A DNA stretch of 64,000 nucleotides, from assembly GCA_964036195.1 (NCBI GenBank), contig OZ038453.1, forward strand, positions 14,483,206-14,547,205. The letters are read 5' to 3'. Below are positions 55,672 through 64,000 of the stretch, in pieces. How positions within the stretch are numbered: the first letter of the stretch is position 1; each line of letters opens with the position of its first letter. The notes beneath the pieces were generated by a model. That model had not been told where the DNA came from, did no database searches, and saw nothing but the letters and a program-made list of their open reading frames with translations. The DNA comes from Sphaerolaimus hirsutus (lineage: Eukaryota; Nematoda; Chromadorea; Monhysterida; Sphaerolaimidae). Made by a program: the position numbers and the translations under genes.

Positions 55672-58600
55672 TTCCGATTGCATGGAATTGCACTGGTCGC
55701 AGACATAGAGAAAGCGTTTCTGCAGATTAGTCTGCAGGACAGTGACAGAGATGTGACAAGATTTCTGTGGTACAAGGATCCCACGAAACCATCTATGGAG
55801 GACAACATTCAGATTTACAGATTTGCCAGAGTACCATTTGGTATAATCTGCAGCCCAGCGCTGCTGGCGCTGACAGTCAGATACCACCTGAATCAAGCTG
55901 GCACAGAAAATGCAAAATTGATCGATGAAAATCTGTATGTGGACAATTTGATCCTCAGTGTGGACACAGAGCAGAAAGCAATTGAATTGTACCAGGAATC
56001 CAAAGTGCTGTTCACAGAGGCACAGATGGATCTGAGAGAATGGAACAGCAACAATAAGAGCTTTACTTGGCAATTGGCAGAGTCGGATGTGGCCAAGGAA
56101 AATGTCACAACAGTCCTAGGAATGAAATGGGACATAGAAAGCGACCAGATGTGGCTGAAAACGCCAAAGACAGTTCAGCAATCACAATTATCAGAAACTG
56201 ACCAGAAAATCAAACTTCCCACGAAAAGGACAGTTGCAAAGGTGACTGCGGGATGTTTTGATCCAATGGGACTCGTCAGTCCTGTCCTACTGCCAGCAAA
56301 GAGATTTTTGCAGACATTATGGCATTCAGGACCAAGTGCCAAAGAGTGGGATACTCCCCTGTCTGAGGAACAGACAGCAATTTGGCAGCAATTGGAGACA
56401 GAATTGCTCAAAGTTGGACAGATCAAGTTCAACAGAAATTTGAATTATCAGAGTGGTGCAGATGCACAACTGCACATTTTCGTTGATGCCTCAGCAATGG
56501 CATACAGCGCAGCGGCATACATATGCCAGAAAACGGAAAATGACAGCGGCACATCAAGCCTGCTGTACTCCAGATTGAGACTAGCTCCAAAGAAACCAGA
56601 AGTGACAATTCCACGGCTGGAATTGTTAGCAATGTTGATCGGCAGCAGAATGTCAAAGTTTATTCACAAAGAGCTCAAGGACGTCAAATTCAGTCAAACA
56701 GTTGTATGGTCAGATTCAACCTGTTGTCTGAAGTGGCTAACAACAGTGAAGCCACTGGCATGTTTTGTCAAGAACAGATTGGATGAAATCAGGAAAATTC
56801 AGAGTGAGACAGAGAACATGCACATCAGACACATCGCAGGACTGGAGAACCCAGCTGACATGGCCACAAGAGGCATGAATATGTCAGAGTTGGAAGGCAG
56901 TAACCTGTGGTGGAAGGGGCCAGAATGGCTAATGACTGGAGAGTGGCCAGAGCCGAAAGTGGAGCCAGTTACGCCAGAAGTAATGGCAGAAATCAAGAAA
57001 GAAGAGCTCAAGTTCCCAAAAGCCAGTCCAATTTACCTGGGCACCACACAGCAAGTGGTCAGTGACCCAGATGCCAGCAATGTGCAAGCTGATGAAAGCA
57101 AGCAAAGCAACCCATTGGGAATTGAGATTCAGAGATTCTCATCACTGACAAAGTTACTGGATGCAACAGTATACGTGATGAGATTTGTGCGACAGATGCA
57201 CAAAAAGCGCAGAAAAAATGACAGTCAGAATGGATTGTCAGAAATCATGAAAAGTATCTGTGGTACAATAAAACCACAGGGAATTATCAGTATTGAAGAG
57301 AGAGAGATTGCGTTGAAATATTGGATCAAAGTGACGAAACAAAATCATTACAAAAGAGTGGCAGAGATTCTAGCAACAGGCCACAGCAGAGGCAGCCAGA
57401 ATAGCAAGAAAACAGCTGCAGACCAGCAGTTGATCAAATGGCTCAATGTGCAAATGCATCAGGATGGAATCCTGAAGTGCCACGGCAGAATGGAGCATAC
57501 AGACCCACAGGAGGTCACAGTGCCACTCATACTGTTGCCAGCAACGGCTACAGTGACTCAGCTGATCGTCAAAGACCAGCATGAGAAGTTGATGCACGCA
57601 GGAGTGCAACACACATTGGCAGCGATCAGACAAAAGTACTGGATTACACAGGGCAGACGGGTGATCTACAATGTGACCAGAACCTGCCCAATCTGTAAGA
57701 AATTGGGAGCGAAGCCGTACCAGCTTCCACCAATGCCAGATTTGCCAGAAACCAGAGTTCAGAGAGCCAGACCGTTCCAGTACACGGGCTTGGATTATTT
57801 GGGACCAGTTTGGTACAAAGTGGACAAAGATCACAGGAAAATGTGGATCTGTTTGTTCACATGTATGGTGACACGTGCAGTTCACCTGGAAAGTGTGCTG
57901 GACATGACAGCACAGGAATTCCTGAACGCAGTCAGGAGATTCGTCGCCAGGCGTGGAAAGCCTGAGGCAGTGATTTCAGACAATGCTACGCAATTCAAAT
58001 TGACAGAGAAAGTGCTCAGCACGAGCACTGACAAGGCCATCAATACTGGAAAGGAATGGTCAGAAATGGTCAAAAGTGGAGCAGTACAGACTTACTGCTC
58101 ACAGCAACAAATCCAGTGGAACATGACGACTCCTATGGCACCATGGCAAGGGGGAGTCTATGAGAGAATGGTGGGCATCACCAAGAAACATTTCAAGGCA
58201 GCTGTGGGGCACAGAATGTTAACCCTGCAAGAATTGTTGACACTTCTGCCAGAAGTCGAGGCAGTGATCAACAGCAGGCCAATCTCTTACATCTATGGTG
58301 ATGTGAAGAGCCTCAGAGTGCTGACACCGAAAGACTTCCTGACAGGGGAAGGTCAGATTGGAGCACCACAGTTTGATGCAGACAAAGATGGAGAATTTGT
58401 GCCCAGAATGGATAATGCAGCGAAACTGCAGAAATATTGGGAGACAACCCAACAAACTTTGGATAAGTTCTGGGACTTGTGGCATCAAGAGTATATCCCG
58501 AGCTTGAGGGAAAGAACTCAGGTGATGCACAAACATGGCAGATTGACAGCGACTCAAGAACCCAAAGTGAATGAAGTTGTGCTGATTTATGAAGAGAACA

Positions 58601-61473
58601 TGCCCAGAGGTGCATGGAGGATGGGTCGCATCGAGCAGTTAGAACCTAGCAAAGATGGACAGATTCGCTCAGCAAAAGTCAGAACTGCCAACAGAAATGT
58701 GGTCAGCAGACCACTCAATCAATTGTATCCGCTGGAAATCAATTCAAAGACAATGGATATCCCAGAGACAGCAGTGACAGTCAAAGTGGATTTACTGGAC
58801 CCAGCAATTGTCCAGAAACATGTCAGAAATCAGAGCTCGAACAAAGACTATGTACAAAACCCTGCTCAGAGGAACTCAGCATCGGATAGTGTCCTGAGGA
58901 GTGCAACAGGGAAAACCACGGCAACCACTAGCAGTCTGGTTATTGGAATGCTGTGTATGGTGTTTATGCTGACAGGCATGTCAGAGTCAGCAACGCTAAG
59001 AGAAGCCGGCAAGGCTTACAGCGAAGTATTTTCCAGAACATACGTTCTAGAAACCTCGACAGTAAGGCCACCATCATTGGCAGCGCATCATGGATTGCCG
59101 CCTTTGCCTTCAGAATGGCCACCAAAATCTGTCAGAGAAATGCAGACTTATGAGAGATTCAAGGATGCAATCAAAGATCATCCTGTGGAACAGGTGATCA
59201 GTTCACAAAGCCAGAAGTACCAAATTTGTACCAGTGAGAGGCATGGACATGCGCTTACGGTTCCTGAAGAAGTGCAGTGCCATATCCCACCAAGGAATTT
59301 TGTCAAGGCAATGAAAGTTACACTTTACGCACAAAGACAGATTCCACAGAAAGAGAAAGCATACAGATGCTATATCAGAATCAGAGAGATCATCACACAC
59401 ACCAGTTTCTGGGGAGCGAAAAACATTACAGGCAATTTTGAGAAATACCAGCAAGTTGGCGTGGTAGCCTGTAACTATGCAAGAATTCACAAAATGTTCA
59501 GAGGAACACCTTTAGTGGAAATGGAGCCCAGAGTGTGGACAACCAATCAGACCTTGAATGTGGAATATTCATGGTGTTGCCATGACAAAGAGAATGTCGT
59601 CAGTAACTTCTACATGGAAGAAGGAACCGTGGCTTCACTTGATGGAAAGACTGTAATCAGCGACTTGCAAGATTTCAGCCAGTGCAGAGCCATGATGGGA
59701 CATTGCAGAGATCACAATTATGGAATCACAGTGTGGGATACAGAGAACTTCAAGCATCAATGTGCATATGAGAGAATTGGCAGATTCAAATCAGAGATAT
59801 CTGGCCAAACAATTATTGTGTCAAAATTGCAAGCAGCATACTCCCACAGCAACAAGACAAAGAGGCCAATTGGTTCAGAATGTGTTCCGGGAGACACATA
59901 CTACACCGATCAAGGAGGTGTATTCATCCAGTTTGACAGAAGAGAAGATGTGCCTGTAGAATGGGCAATGCCAGGAAAGATAGTGGAGGCGAGTGAGTCG
60001 ACAATCAGTGGAACATTGTATGCCAGATTGGACGACAGAAACTCCAAGTTTCAGTTCCTGCAACATGTGGTCAGAGAAATGACTCAGGCACAATTTGCGA
60101 TTGTATGGCATCAGCTATGTCAACTTCGCAAGAACCAGCTGGACATGTTGACTCAGCTTTTCCGCATCGATCCAACATTGGGGATTCGAGCCATGCTGGG
60201 AAGACAGGATGTTCATGCAGAATGGGCTGGAGAAGCAATTATGTTTTGGGAATGTAAGGAAGTGCAGCCATACATAATTTATCAGACAGGAAAAGTGGGA
60301 GAGACATGTTACAAGTACACACCAATGAGATTGGACAAAGACGGGCCCTTGTGGTTCAAGAGCCCAGGCAGCAGAGACTTGGTGGAGAAATCACCAGAAG
60401 AGGACTGCAGCCACACCACACCGCACCTGTACAGAAATGAACATGGACAATGGAAGTCCGCACATGGAATGGTGCACGTCACAGAAACACCGATTGAAAT
60501 GACATGGAAAGGACAGTGGCAGGCCTTCACGTTTGACGCGCCTCACCTGTTCACCAACATTGTCAACAGAGCGACCAATTTCATGGATGTCAGAGGCCAG
60601 ATTCAGAGACTACAGAATTTGGAGCATGTGCAGAACCAGTTGATCGATTACACAGCAGACATGTCATTGGATCCCAGAGTGATCAGAAATTCAATAGAAG
60701 GCATTGGAGCTGGAATTGGACAGACAGCGGCAGGAATCGGCAAAGCATATGGTCACTACATATCTGGAGTATCAAAAGGATACACCAACTTTATGGGAGG
60801 AATGCTGAAAGGACCCTTTCAAGTGATCATCAACACAATCGCAATGCTGCTGGGGATCACAATCCTGATAGCCGGAATTGTAGCTGCAGGATACCTGTGG
60901 TACAATTGGAGGATTGCCACAGGGAAACCAGTGATTCCACCATGTGTATACACATGCATATGGAAATGCATAGTGTGTCCGTTCAAATGCATATGGCTAT
61001 GCTTCAGAGCCATCAGATATACTATCAAGAAATCAACTCAGAAAGAGACCAATTATCCACAAAGGAAAGTACGCAAAACAGAGTTGAGACCAGCAATCAA
61101 GAGGAGAGCCAGATCCAACTCAACACAGTCCGTCAGATTTGCCAGGAGAGCAGAAACAGAGAACAGAATGGCAAAGTCACTATCAGCATACGTTCAGCCA
61201 GATGAAAGTTCAGCTGATGAAGGACAAGTCAGAGCCAGGAACAGAGACAGTGTTTACATGCCTGATATCCGCAAATTCACCGCACGCGAACGCGCAGTAA
61301 GCGATACGGGCAACTACCTGCTTCATCATCAGGCTAGGTCGGCGTTGGCATCACCCGCAACCGGACCTGCAACTTCACGCACACCCACGACTTCTCGCAC
61401 GACCACGTTCACCACCGAGGCGACTGTGGAAACGCCACTCATCACGTTGGCGCCCACCACCACCAGCATGTGA
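55672..61473 (+). CDS. pol-env: Element B RT, RNase H, integrase and env in one frame
   Basis: About 1930 codons. RT: DIEKAFLQISL, active-site YVDN at 55936-55947. RNase H: HIFVDASAMAYSAAAY, VVWSDSTCCLKWL. Pao-type linker. Integrase: HAGVQHTLAAIRQKYW ... CPICKK, core GLDYLGPVWYK, SDNATQF, APWQGGVYERMVG. DUF5641-like tail. Then a hydrophobic segment (VIGMLCMVFMLTGMSES, about 58940-58990), a cysteine-rich ectodomain, a membrane segment (IAMLLGITILIAGIVAAGYL, 60838-60900), a Cys-rich juxtamembrane stretch and a basic tail. Env is fused to pol without its own start; processing by a protease is inferred. Confidence 0.9.
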   Translation, partial: FRLHGIALVADIEKAFLQISLQDSDRDVTRFLWYKDPTKPSMEDNIQIYRFARVPFGIICSPALLALTVRYHLNQAGTENAKLIDENLYVDNLILSVDTEQKAIELYQESKVLFTEAQMDLREWNSNNKSFTWQLAESDVAKENVTTVLGMKWDIESDQMWLKTPKTVQQSQLSETDQKIKLPTKRTVAKVTAGCFDPMGLVSPVLLPAKRFLQTLWHSGPSAKEWDTPLSEEQTAIWQQLETELLKVGQIKFNRNLNYQSGADAQLHIFVDASAMAYSAAAYICQKTENDSGTSSLLYSRLRLAPKKPEVTIPRLELLAMLIGSRMSKFIHKELKDVKFSQTVVWSDSTCCLKWLTTVKPLACFVKNRLDEIRKIQSETENMHIRHIAGLENPADMATRGMNMSELEGSNLWWKGPEWLMTGEWPEPKVEPVTPEVMAEIKKEELKFPKASPIYLGTTQQVVSDPDASNVQADESKQSNPLGIEIQRFSSLTKLLDATVYVMRFVRQMHKKRRKNDSQNGLSEIMKSICGTIKPQGIISIEEREIALKYWIKVTKQNHYKRVAEILATGHSRGSQNSKKTAADQQLIKWLNVQMHQDGILKCHGRMEHTDPQEVTVPLILLPATATVTQLIVKDQHEKLMHAGVQHTLAAIRQKYWITQGRRVIYNVTRTCPICKKLGAKPYQLPPMPDLPETRVQRARPFQYTGLDYLGPVWYKVDKDHRKMWICLFTCMVTRAVHLESVLDMTAQEFLNAVRRFVARRGKPEAVISDNATQFKLTEKVLSTSTDKAINTGKEWSEMVKSGAVQTYCSQQQIQWNMTTPMAPWQGGVYERMVGITKKHFKAAVGHRMLTLQELLTLLPEVEAVINSRPISYIYGDVKSLRVLTPKDFLTGEGQIGAPQFDADKDGEFVPRMDNAAKLQKYWETTQQTLDKFWDLWHQEYIPSLRERTQVMHKHGRLTATQEPKVNEVVLIYEENMPRGAWRMGRIEQLEPSKDGQIRSAKVRTANRNVVSRPLNQLYPLEINSKTMDIPETAVTVKVDLLDPAIVQKHVRNQSSNKDYVQNPAQRNSASDSVLRSATGKTTATTSSLVIGMLCMVFMLTGMSESATLREAGKAYSEVFSRTYVLETSTVRPPSLAAHHGLPPLPSEWPPKSVREMQTYERFKDAIKDHPVEQVISSQSQKYQICTSERHGHALTVPEEVQCHIPPRNFVKAMKVTLYAQRQIPQKEKAYRCYIRIREIITHTSFWGAKNITGNFEKYQQVGVVACNYARIHKMFRGTPLVEMEPRVWTTNQTLNVEYSWCCHDKENVVSNFYMEEGTVASLDGKTVISDLQDFSQCRAMMGHCRDHNYGITVWDTENFKHQCAYERIGRFKSEISGQTIIVSKLQAAYSHSNKTKRPIGSECVPGDTYYTDQGGVFIQFDRREDVPVEWAMPGKIVEASESTISGTLYARLDDRNSKFQFLQHVVREMTQAQFAIVWHQLCQLRKNQLDMLTQLFRIDPTLGIRAMLGRQDVHAEWAGEAIMFWECKEVQPYIIYQTGKVGETCYKYTPMRLDKDGPLWFKSPGSRDLVEKSPEEDCSHTTPHLYRNEHGQWKSAHGMVHVTETPIEMTWKGQWQAFTFDAPHLFTNIVNRATNFMDVRGQIQRLQNLEHVQNQLIDYTADMSLDPRVIRNSIEGIGAGIGQTAAGIGKAYGHYISGVSKGYTNFMGGMLKGPFQVIINTIAMLLGITILIAGIVAAGYLWYNWRIATGKPVIPPCVYTCIWKCIVCPFKCIWLCFRAIRYTIKKSTQKETNYPQRKVRKTELRPAIKRRARSNSTQSVRFARRAETENRMAKSLSAYVQPDESSADEGQVRARNRDSVYMPDIRKFTARERAVSDTGNYLLHHQARSALASPATGPATSRTPTTSRTTTFTTEATVETPLITLAPTTTSM

Positions 61474-61515
61474 CGTTGCTGCAACAACGGGGTGCAGCAA
61501 CTCTTCCGCCCGGAG

Positions 61516-62827
61516 TGTGCTGACCGTGGCAAAATGGATGGATAAAGAAATACAGAGAATTGATAATTAGGCTCATATTTGCACATTTACTTATTTGCAC
61601 TATTTTACATTTTATGCACTATATTAAGTTACCACGCAAATTGTATTTCCTGCACTATATTATTTACCCATGGAGAATATTCGATTAGGAAAGTGTTCTA
61701 TAAGTTATTGATAGGTTTATGTGGAATGTTTAGGTTAAAAGGTCAAATAAGTTATTATTAGGTGTATTAACATGTAATTAGGCTCATTCGACTCGCCGTA
61801 ATTTTCTGATCATTATTATATATACATTTACATGGTTTACTTGTAAGTTGATAAAGTTAAATCTTGTGAATATTTATGTGCTGCGTAATTATCTAGGCCA
61901 GCGTCCTAATAGAGAAATAGTGCCCTGTGTGCAACTAGCATTTACTGTACGTATTTATGAAGCCCTTCGCGTAGGCATAATTATTATAACCCTGCTCACA
62001 AGTTATATTATACTTACTTTGATATTATGGTAAATACCCTGCTCAAATTATACCAAAGAATATATTACAAACCCTGTTCAAATATTATACCCATTTACTT
62101 GAATAAGTTCCAATTTATCCATTATGAAATATACGTTTCCAGGAAGTGATTATTATTATTATATCGAATATACCCTACTCTATTTACGTCATTAGGAACA
62201 TTTGCACTACTATTTACAGTTTTCAAACCCTATTATATTAGTCCCAATGTGCGTCAAGGTTTTCTGACAAATTGGACCAAATTAGTAAATCGGCCGAGTT
62301 TGCCGACTTCGCGCCTCTCAAGATTAATAGTTTTTCTATTAGCCCAATTTGTACTTGGTATTTCTTTACCATAATTGTTTGAATGTATGCACGCGCAGTA
62401 TAAGGCAACTGTTTCGGCTAGATGTGTTTATTTGTTGCATTTGTGAATTATTTGTGTATTTGTATTAGGAAATTACTGTAGCTGTTTTTCTATACATGAT
62501 TTCCGTGTCTTAGCTACTTTGGAAGTTTTTACTTCAGTCTTCTGACCCCAAGCTTCTGAACGAAAATAAGCTAGCGATAGAAACTTCGACTAGGAAGCTC
62601 GCTAGGCTTTGCGCTTTTATATTTGGCTGTATCTGATCAAATAAAGTACCTGAAACAATTTCGAACCCCTTTCAACACGCAACCACGAAATAAACTCAAC
62701 TTGGCTGTCGACAAGTGGACGTTCGGCTACAACGGGAAATCAACCACTCTAAAGGCCGTTTCTCACTACGGTCTTGAAGCAGCCGGATTCGGTGGTAGAA
62801 GACGCTGACTTTGGTGGCTTCATCACA
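61516..62827 (+). repeat. 3' LTR of element B
   Basis: 1312 bp, same ends and length as the 5' LTR, with about six substitutions seen by eye (for example 61628 and near 62376). Confidence 0.95.
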
Positions 62828-62832
62828 GTAGT

Positions 62833-63145
62833 CGTAGACTGGGGCCGTTCTTCGGCAAGAACAGCCTTACGGACAATTTAACCTTCAAAACGCGAGCAAA
62901 TTGCTTATTGTGTCTACTTTAAAGCAAATATCAGGTTTTGCACCTGTCGCATGTCGTTAGAAAATGGGTTGACATAAAGAATTATAAAGACTAATAAAAA
63001 CATAGATTAAATATTATAAATGTTGTTACTTTTATCACCCGTTGTTTACAGCAGGCAAGAAAAGGCAAATATTTTCTAAGTGAAATGGGAATTATTCAAG
63101 TGAAACAAAAATGCAGGTTACGGTAATTTTAGGCGGAACCGCACA
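62833..63145 (-). repeat. 5' LTR of element A, part 2
   Basis: Remaining 313 bp of the LTR, displaced 12.6 kb by element B. A few mismatches to the 3' LTR copy. Confidence 0.92.
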
Positions 63146-63158
63146 TAGGCATAATTAC

Positions 63159-63213
63159 CACAATACTGTGTCATCAACTCAAAAGTATCTTGCCAACTGC
63201 CAGTGATAATTTT
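63159..63213 (-). CDS. Tentative small cubilin-like exon
   Basis: Open in phase with the preceding exon, with an acceptor TTGTCAG and a donor GTAATT. It would encode KIITGSWQDTFELMTQYC, offering the missing terminal cysteine of EGF1. The donor lies only nine bases from the target site of the large LTR element. Its phase does not connect to the next clear exon, so at least one more exon would be needed. Confidence 0.25.
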
Positions 63214-63358
63214 CTGACAAGTGACGTTGAAGTGTAAAGTGGGGTATTTTACAGGTTTTACCCAGCCATTTTCCAACGATAAACGTTGTAGAGATGTAAA
63301 AGGCTACCTAGGTACAATACTAAAAATATCTTTAACAATCAAAGCGCTCAAAGCGTAC

Positions 63359-63565
63359 CTGGTATCCGTTGGGACACAAACAATGATAGTCCCTCAGGAC
63401 ACCAACACAGGTCCCACCATTTTTGCACGGTTCCTCTGTGCTACACACTTTTCCGCTAGATTTATACACTCGTCCAAGTATCCTCCCCATGGTTCTGAAT
63501 GAGTCCATTTTCACCCTTCTCAACTTTCGATTGGTTTCTTTTAGTTGATTTTGTAGCTGGATGAC
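63359..63565 (-). CDS. CUBN: Cubilin-like exon 1: coiled coil and EGF1
   Basis: Bounded by an acceptor CAG at 63566-63568 and a donor GTACGC. It encodes a heptad-like stretch (VIQLQNQLKETNRKLRR) directly followed by an EGF start, CSTEEPCKNGGTC...CLCPNGYQ. Cubilin has the same arrangement: an N-terminal coiled-coil trimerisation region running into EGF1. The last EGF cysteine must lie in another exon. The true first exon with a signal peptide is not visible. Confidence 0.75.
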
Positions 63566-63878
63566 CTGCGTTTGCGTTGTTGTTGTTGTTGTTGTTTGTT
63601 TTGTTTTTTTTTTGGGGGGGGGGGGTGTTAGTGTGATCGAGATTTGGGTGGTTTTCAATGACAGATTTTTCGCATGTTGCCAGTGAATTACAGGGTGTTG
63701 TCTCGCAGCCTGTTAAGTGTTTTTCCTTTGTTAACTGATGAATTTCAGACAAAATTTGCAACTTTCAAATTTGCATTAGCGCTTGGCCCCTTTTTTCCTT
63801 GGCTATGTTTGCACTCATTCCTGGTGAGCCACTTTTCCTCGTGTTTTTCAATCACCGCACCTGCACACTTTCCATCTA
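63566..63878. other. Region upstream of cubilin exon 1
   Basis: CA-type and poly-A/C tract upstream of the acceptor, then a minus-strand stretch reading GCETTPCNSLATCEKS that has EGF-like cysteine spacing. It is not connected to exon 1 by a good splice site. Confidence 0.35.
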
Positions 63879-64000
63879 CCGTATTTCCTCGAAATACCCC
63901 CTGGGGGGTGATTGTTTCATAGTGCTTCCGAGAGGGGGGGGTTAAACGAGGGGGGTATTTCGAGGGGGGGTTATTATTTCGCAAGAACTTTTTTGAAATC
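63879..64000. mobile_element. TA-MITE, G-run family, cut by window end
   Basis: CCGTATTTCCTCGAAATACC preceded by TA, then G-run arrays to the end. Confidence 0.75.

Larger units (their letters stand above)
50231..62827 (+). mobile_element. BEL/Pao-type LTR retrotransposon B, with env, young
   Basis: 12597 bp, inserted into the 5' LTR of element A with TSD GTAGT (50226-50230, 62828-62832). Two 1312-bp LTRs that I found to differ at about six positions, so the insertion is recent. Two long open frames cover gag-protease-RT start and RT-RNase H-integrase-env. A single in-frame TGA at 55669-55671 separates them. Confidence 0.95.
40404..63145 (-). mobile_element. BEL/Pao-type LTR retrotransposon A, with env, interrupted
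   Basis: Minus-strand element with 466-bp LTRs at 40404-40869 and, split by a younger element, 50078-50230 plus 62833-63145 (153 + 313 = 466). TSD TAGGC at 40399-40403 and 63146-63150. Excluding the insert it is about 10.1 kb. Order: gag, zinc knuckles, protease, RT, RNase H, integrase, env. It has frame breaks in gag, stops in pol, and a MITE in the protease, so it is no longer able to act alone. Confidence 0.93.
284..63565 (-). other. CUBN: Cubilin-like EGF/CUB receptor gene (locus, incomplete at its 3' end)
   Basis: Thirty-six minus-strand exons give, in transcription order, a coiled coil leading into an EGF repeat, several more EGF/EGF-Ca repeats, then at least eleven CUB domains. That is the domain order of cubilin, a large peripheral endocytic receptor that acts with amnionless; vertebrate cubilin has 8 EGF and 27 CUB domains, so more CUBs are expected beyond position 284. 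All junctions from 39036 to 284 keep frame. One or more small exons are missing between 63359 and 39036, where a 22.7 kb retrotransposon nest lies. Introns are full of transposons, and a complete SMYD4-like gene occupies one of them. A cubilin paralogue or other CUB/EGF protein is the main alternative. Confidence 0.82.

Noticed and set aside
63590-63760. EGF-like GCETTPCNSLATCEKS upstream of cubilin exon 1
   Set aside because: Cysteine spacing is suggestive, but no splice site connects it, it is followed by a low-complexity tract, and only half an EGF is present.

Overview
Animal genomic DNA, almost certainly from an invertebrate: there are no bacterial-style operons, the genes are split by GT-AG introns, and two thirds or more of the window is transposon-derived. 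Hallmarks of Metazoa are a cubilin-type EGF/CUB receptor, a SMYD4-type SET/MYND protein and BEL/Pao LTR retrotransposons. The species cannot be named from sequence alone.

Host genes. The whole window lies inside one minus-strand gene that resembles cubilin. I could place 36 exons between 63565 and 284, and the gene runs past the low-coordinate end. The order is coiled coil, EGF repeats (63.5-31.3 kb), then about eleven CUB domains (31.0 kb to the left edge). From 39036 down to 284 every one of the 34 proposed junctions keeps frame (about 5.5 kb of coding sequence), which is strong evidence for a single transcript. A complete eight-exon SMYD4-like gene (12078-7806, same strand, 735 codons) sits in the cubilin intron between 13063 and 7477, an intron that falls inside one CUB domain.

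Mobile DNA. The first cubilin intron carries a 22.7 kb nest: a minus-strand BEL/Pao element (40404-63145, TSD TAGGC) whose 5' LTR is split by a younger plus-strand BEL/Pao element (50231-62827, TSD GTAGT, 1312-bp LTRs). Both encode gag, protease, RT, RNase H, integrase and an env-like glycoprotein continuous with pol. A 5.1 kb DNA transposon with 718-bp inverted repeats and a 9-bp TSD (32924-38012) carries a smaller transposon that holds a BEL/Pao pol fragment. There are several hAT-like elements with 8-bp TSDs, a TA-inserting G-run MITE family in more than a dozen copies, long perfect palindromes and a 39-bp minisatellite.

Most interesting signal. One short inverted-repeat family has asymmetric tips, GTGCCAGTCCC at one end and GGGACTGCCCCCAG at the other. 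At 8447-8639 (SMYD4), 13366-13545 and 23520-23813 (CUB domains) the element starts exactly with the donor GT and ends exactly with the acceptor AG of an intron; removing it restores reading frame and domain continuity. This is how an introner, an intron-generating transposon, should look. A sister family (23931-24146, 25913-26144) with related tips also interrupts CUB coding sequence but ends in TG instead of AG.
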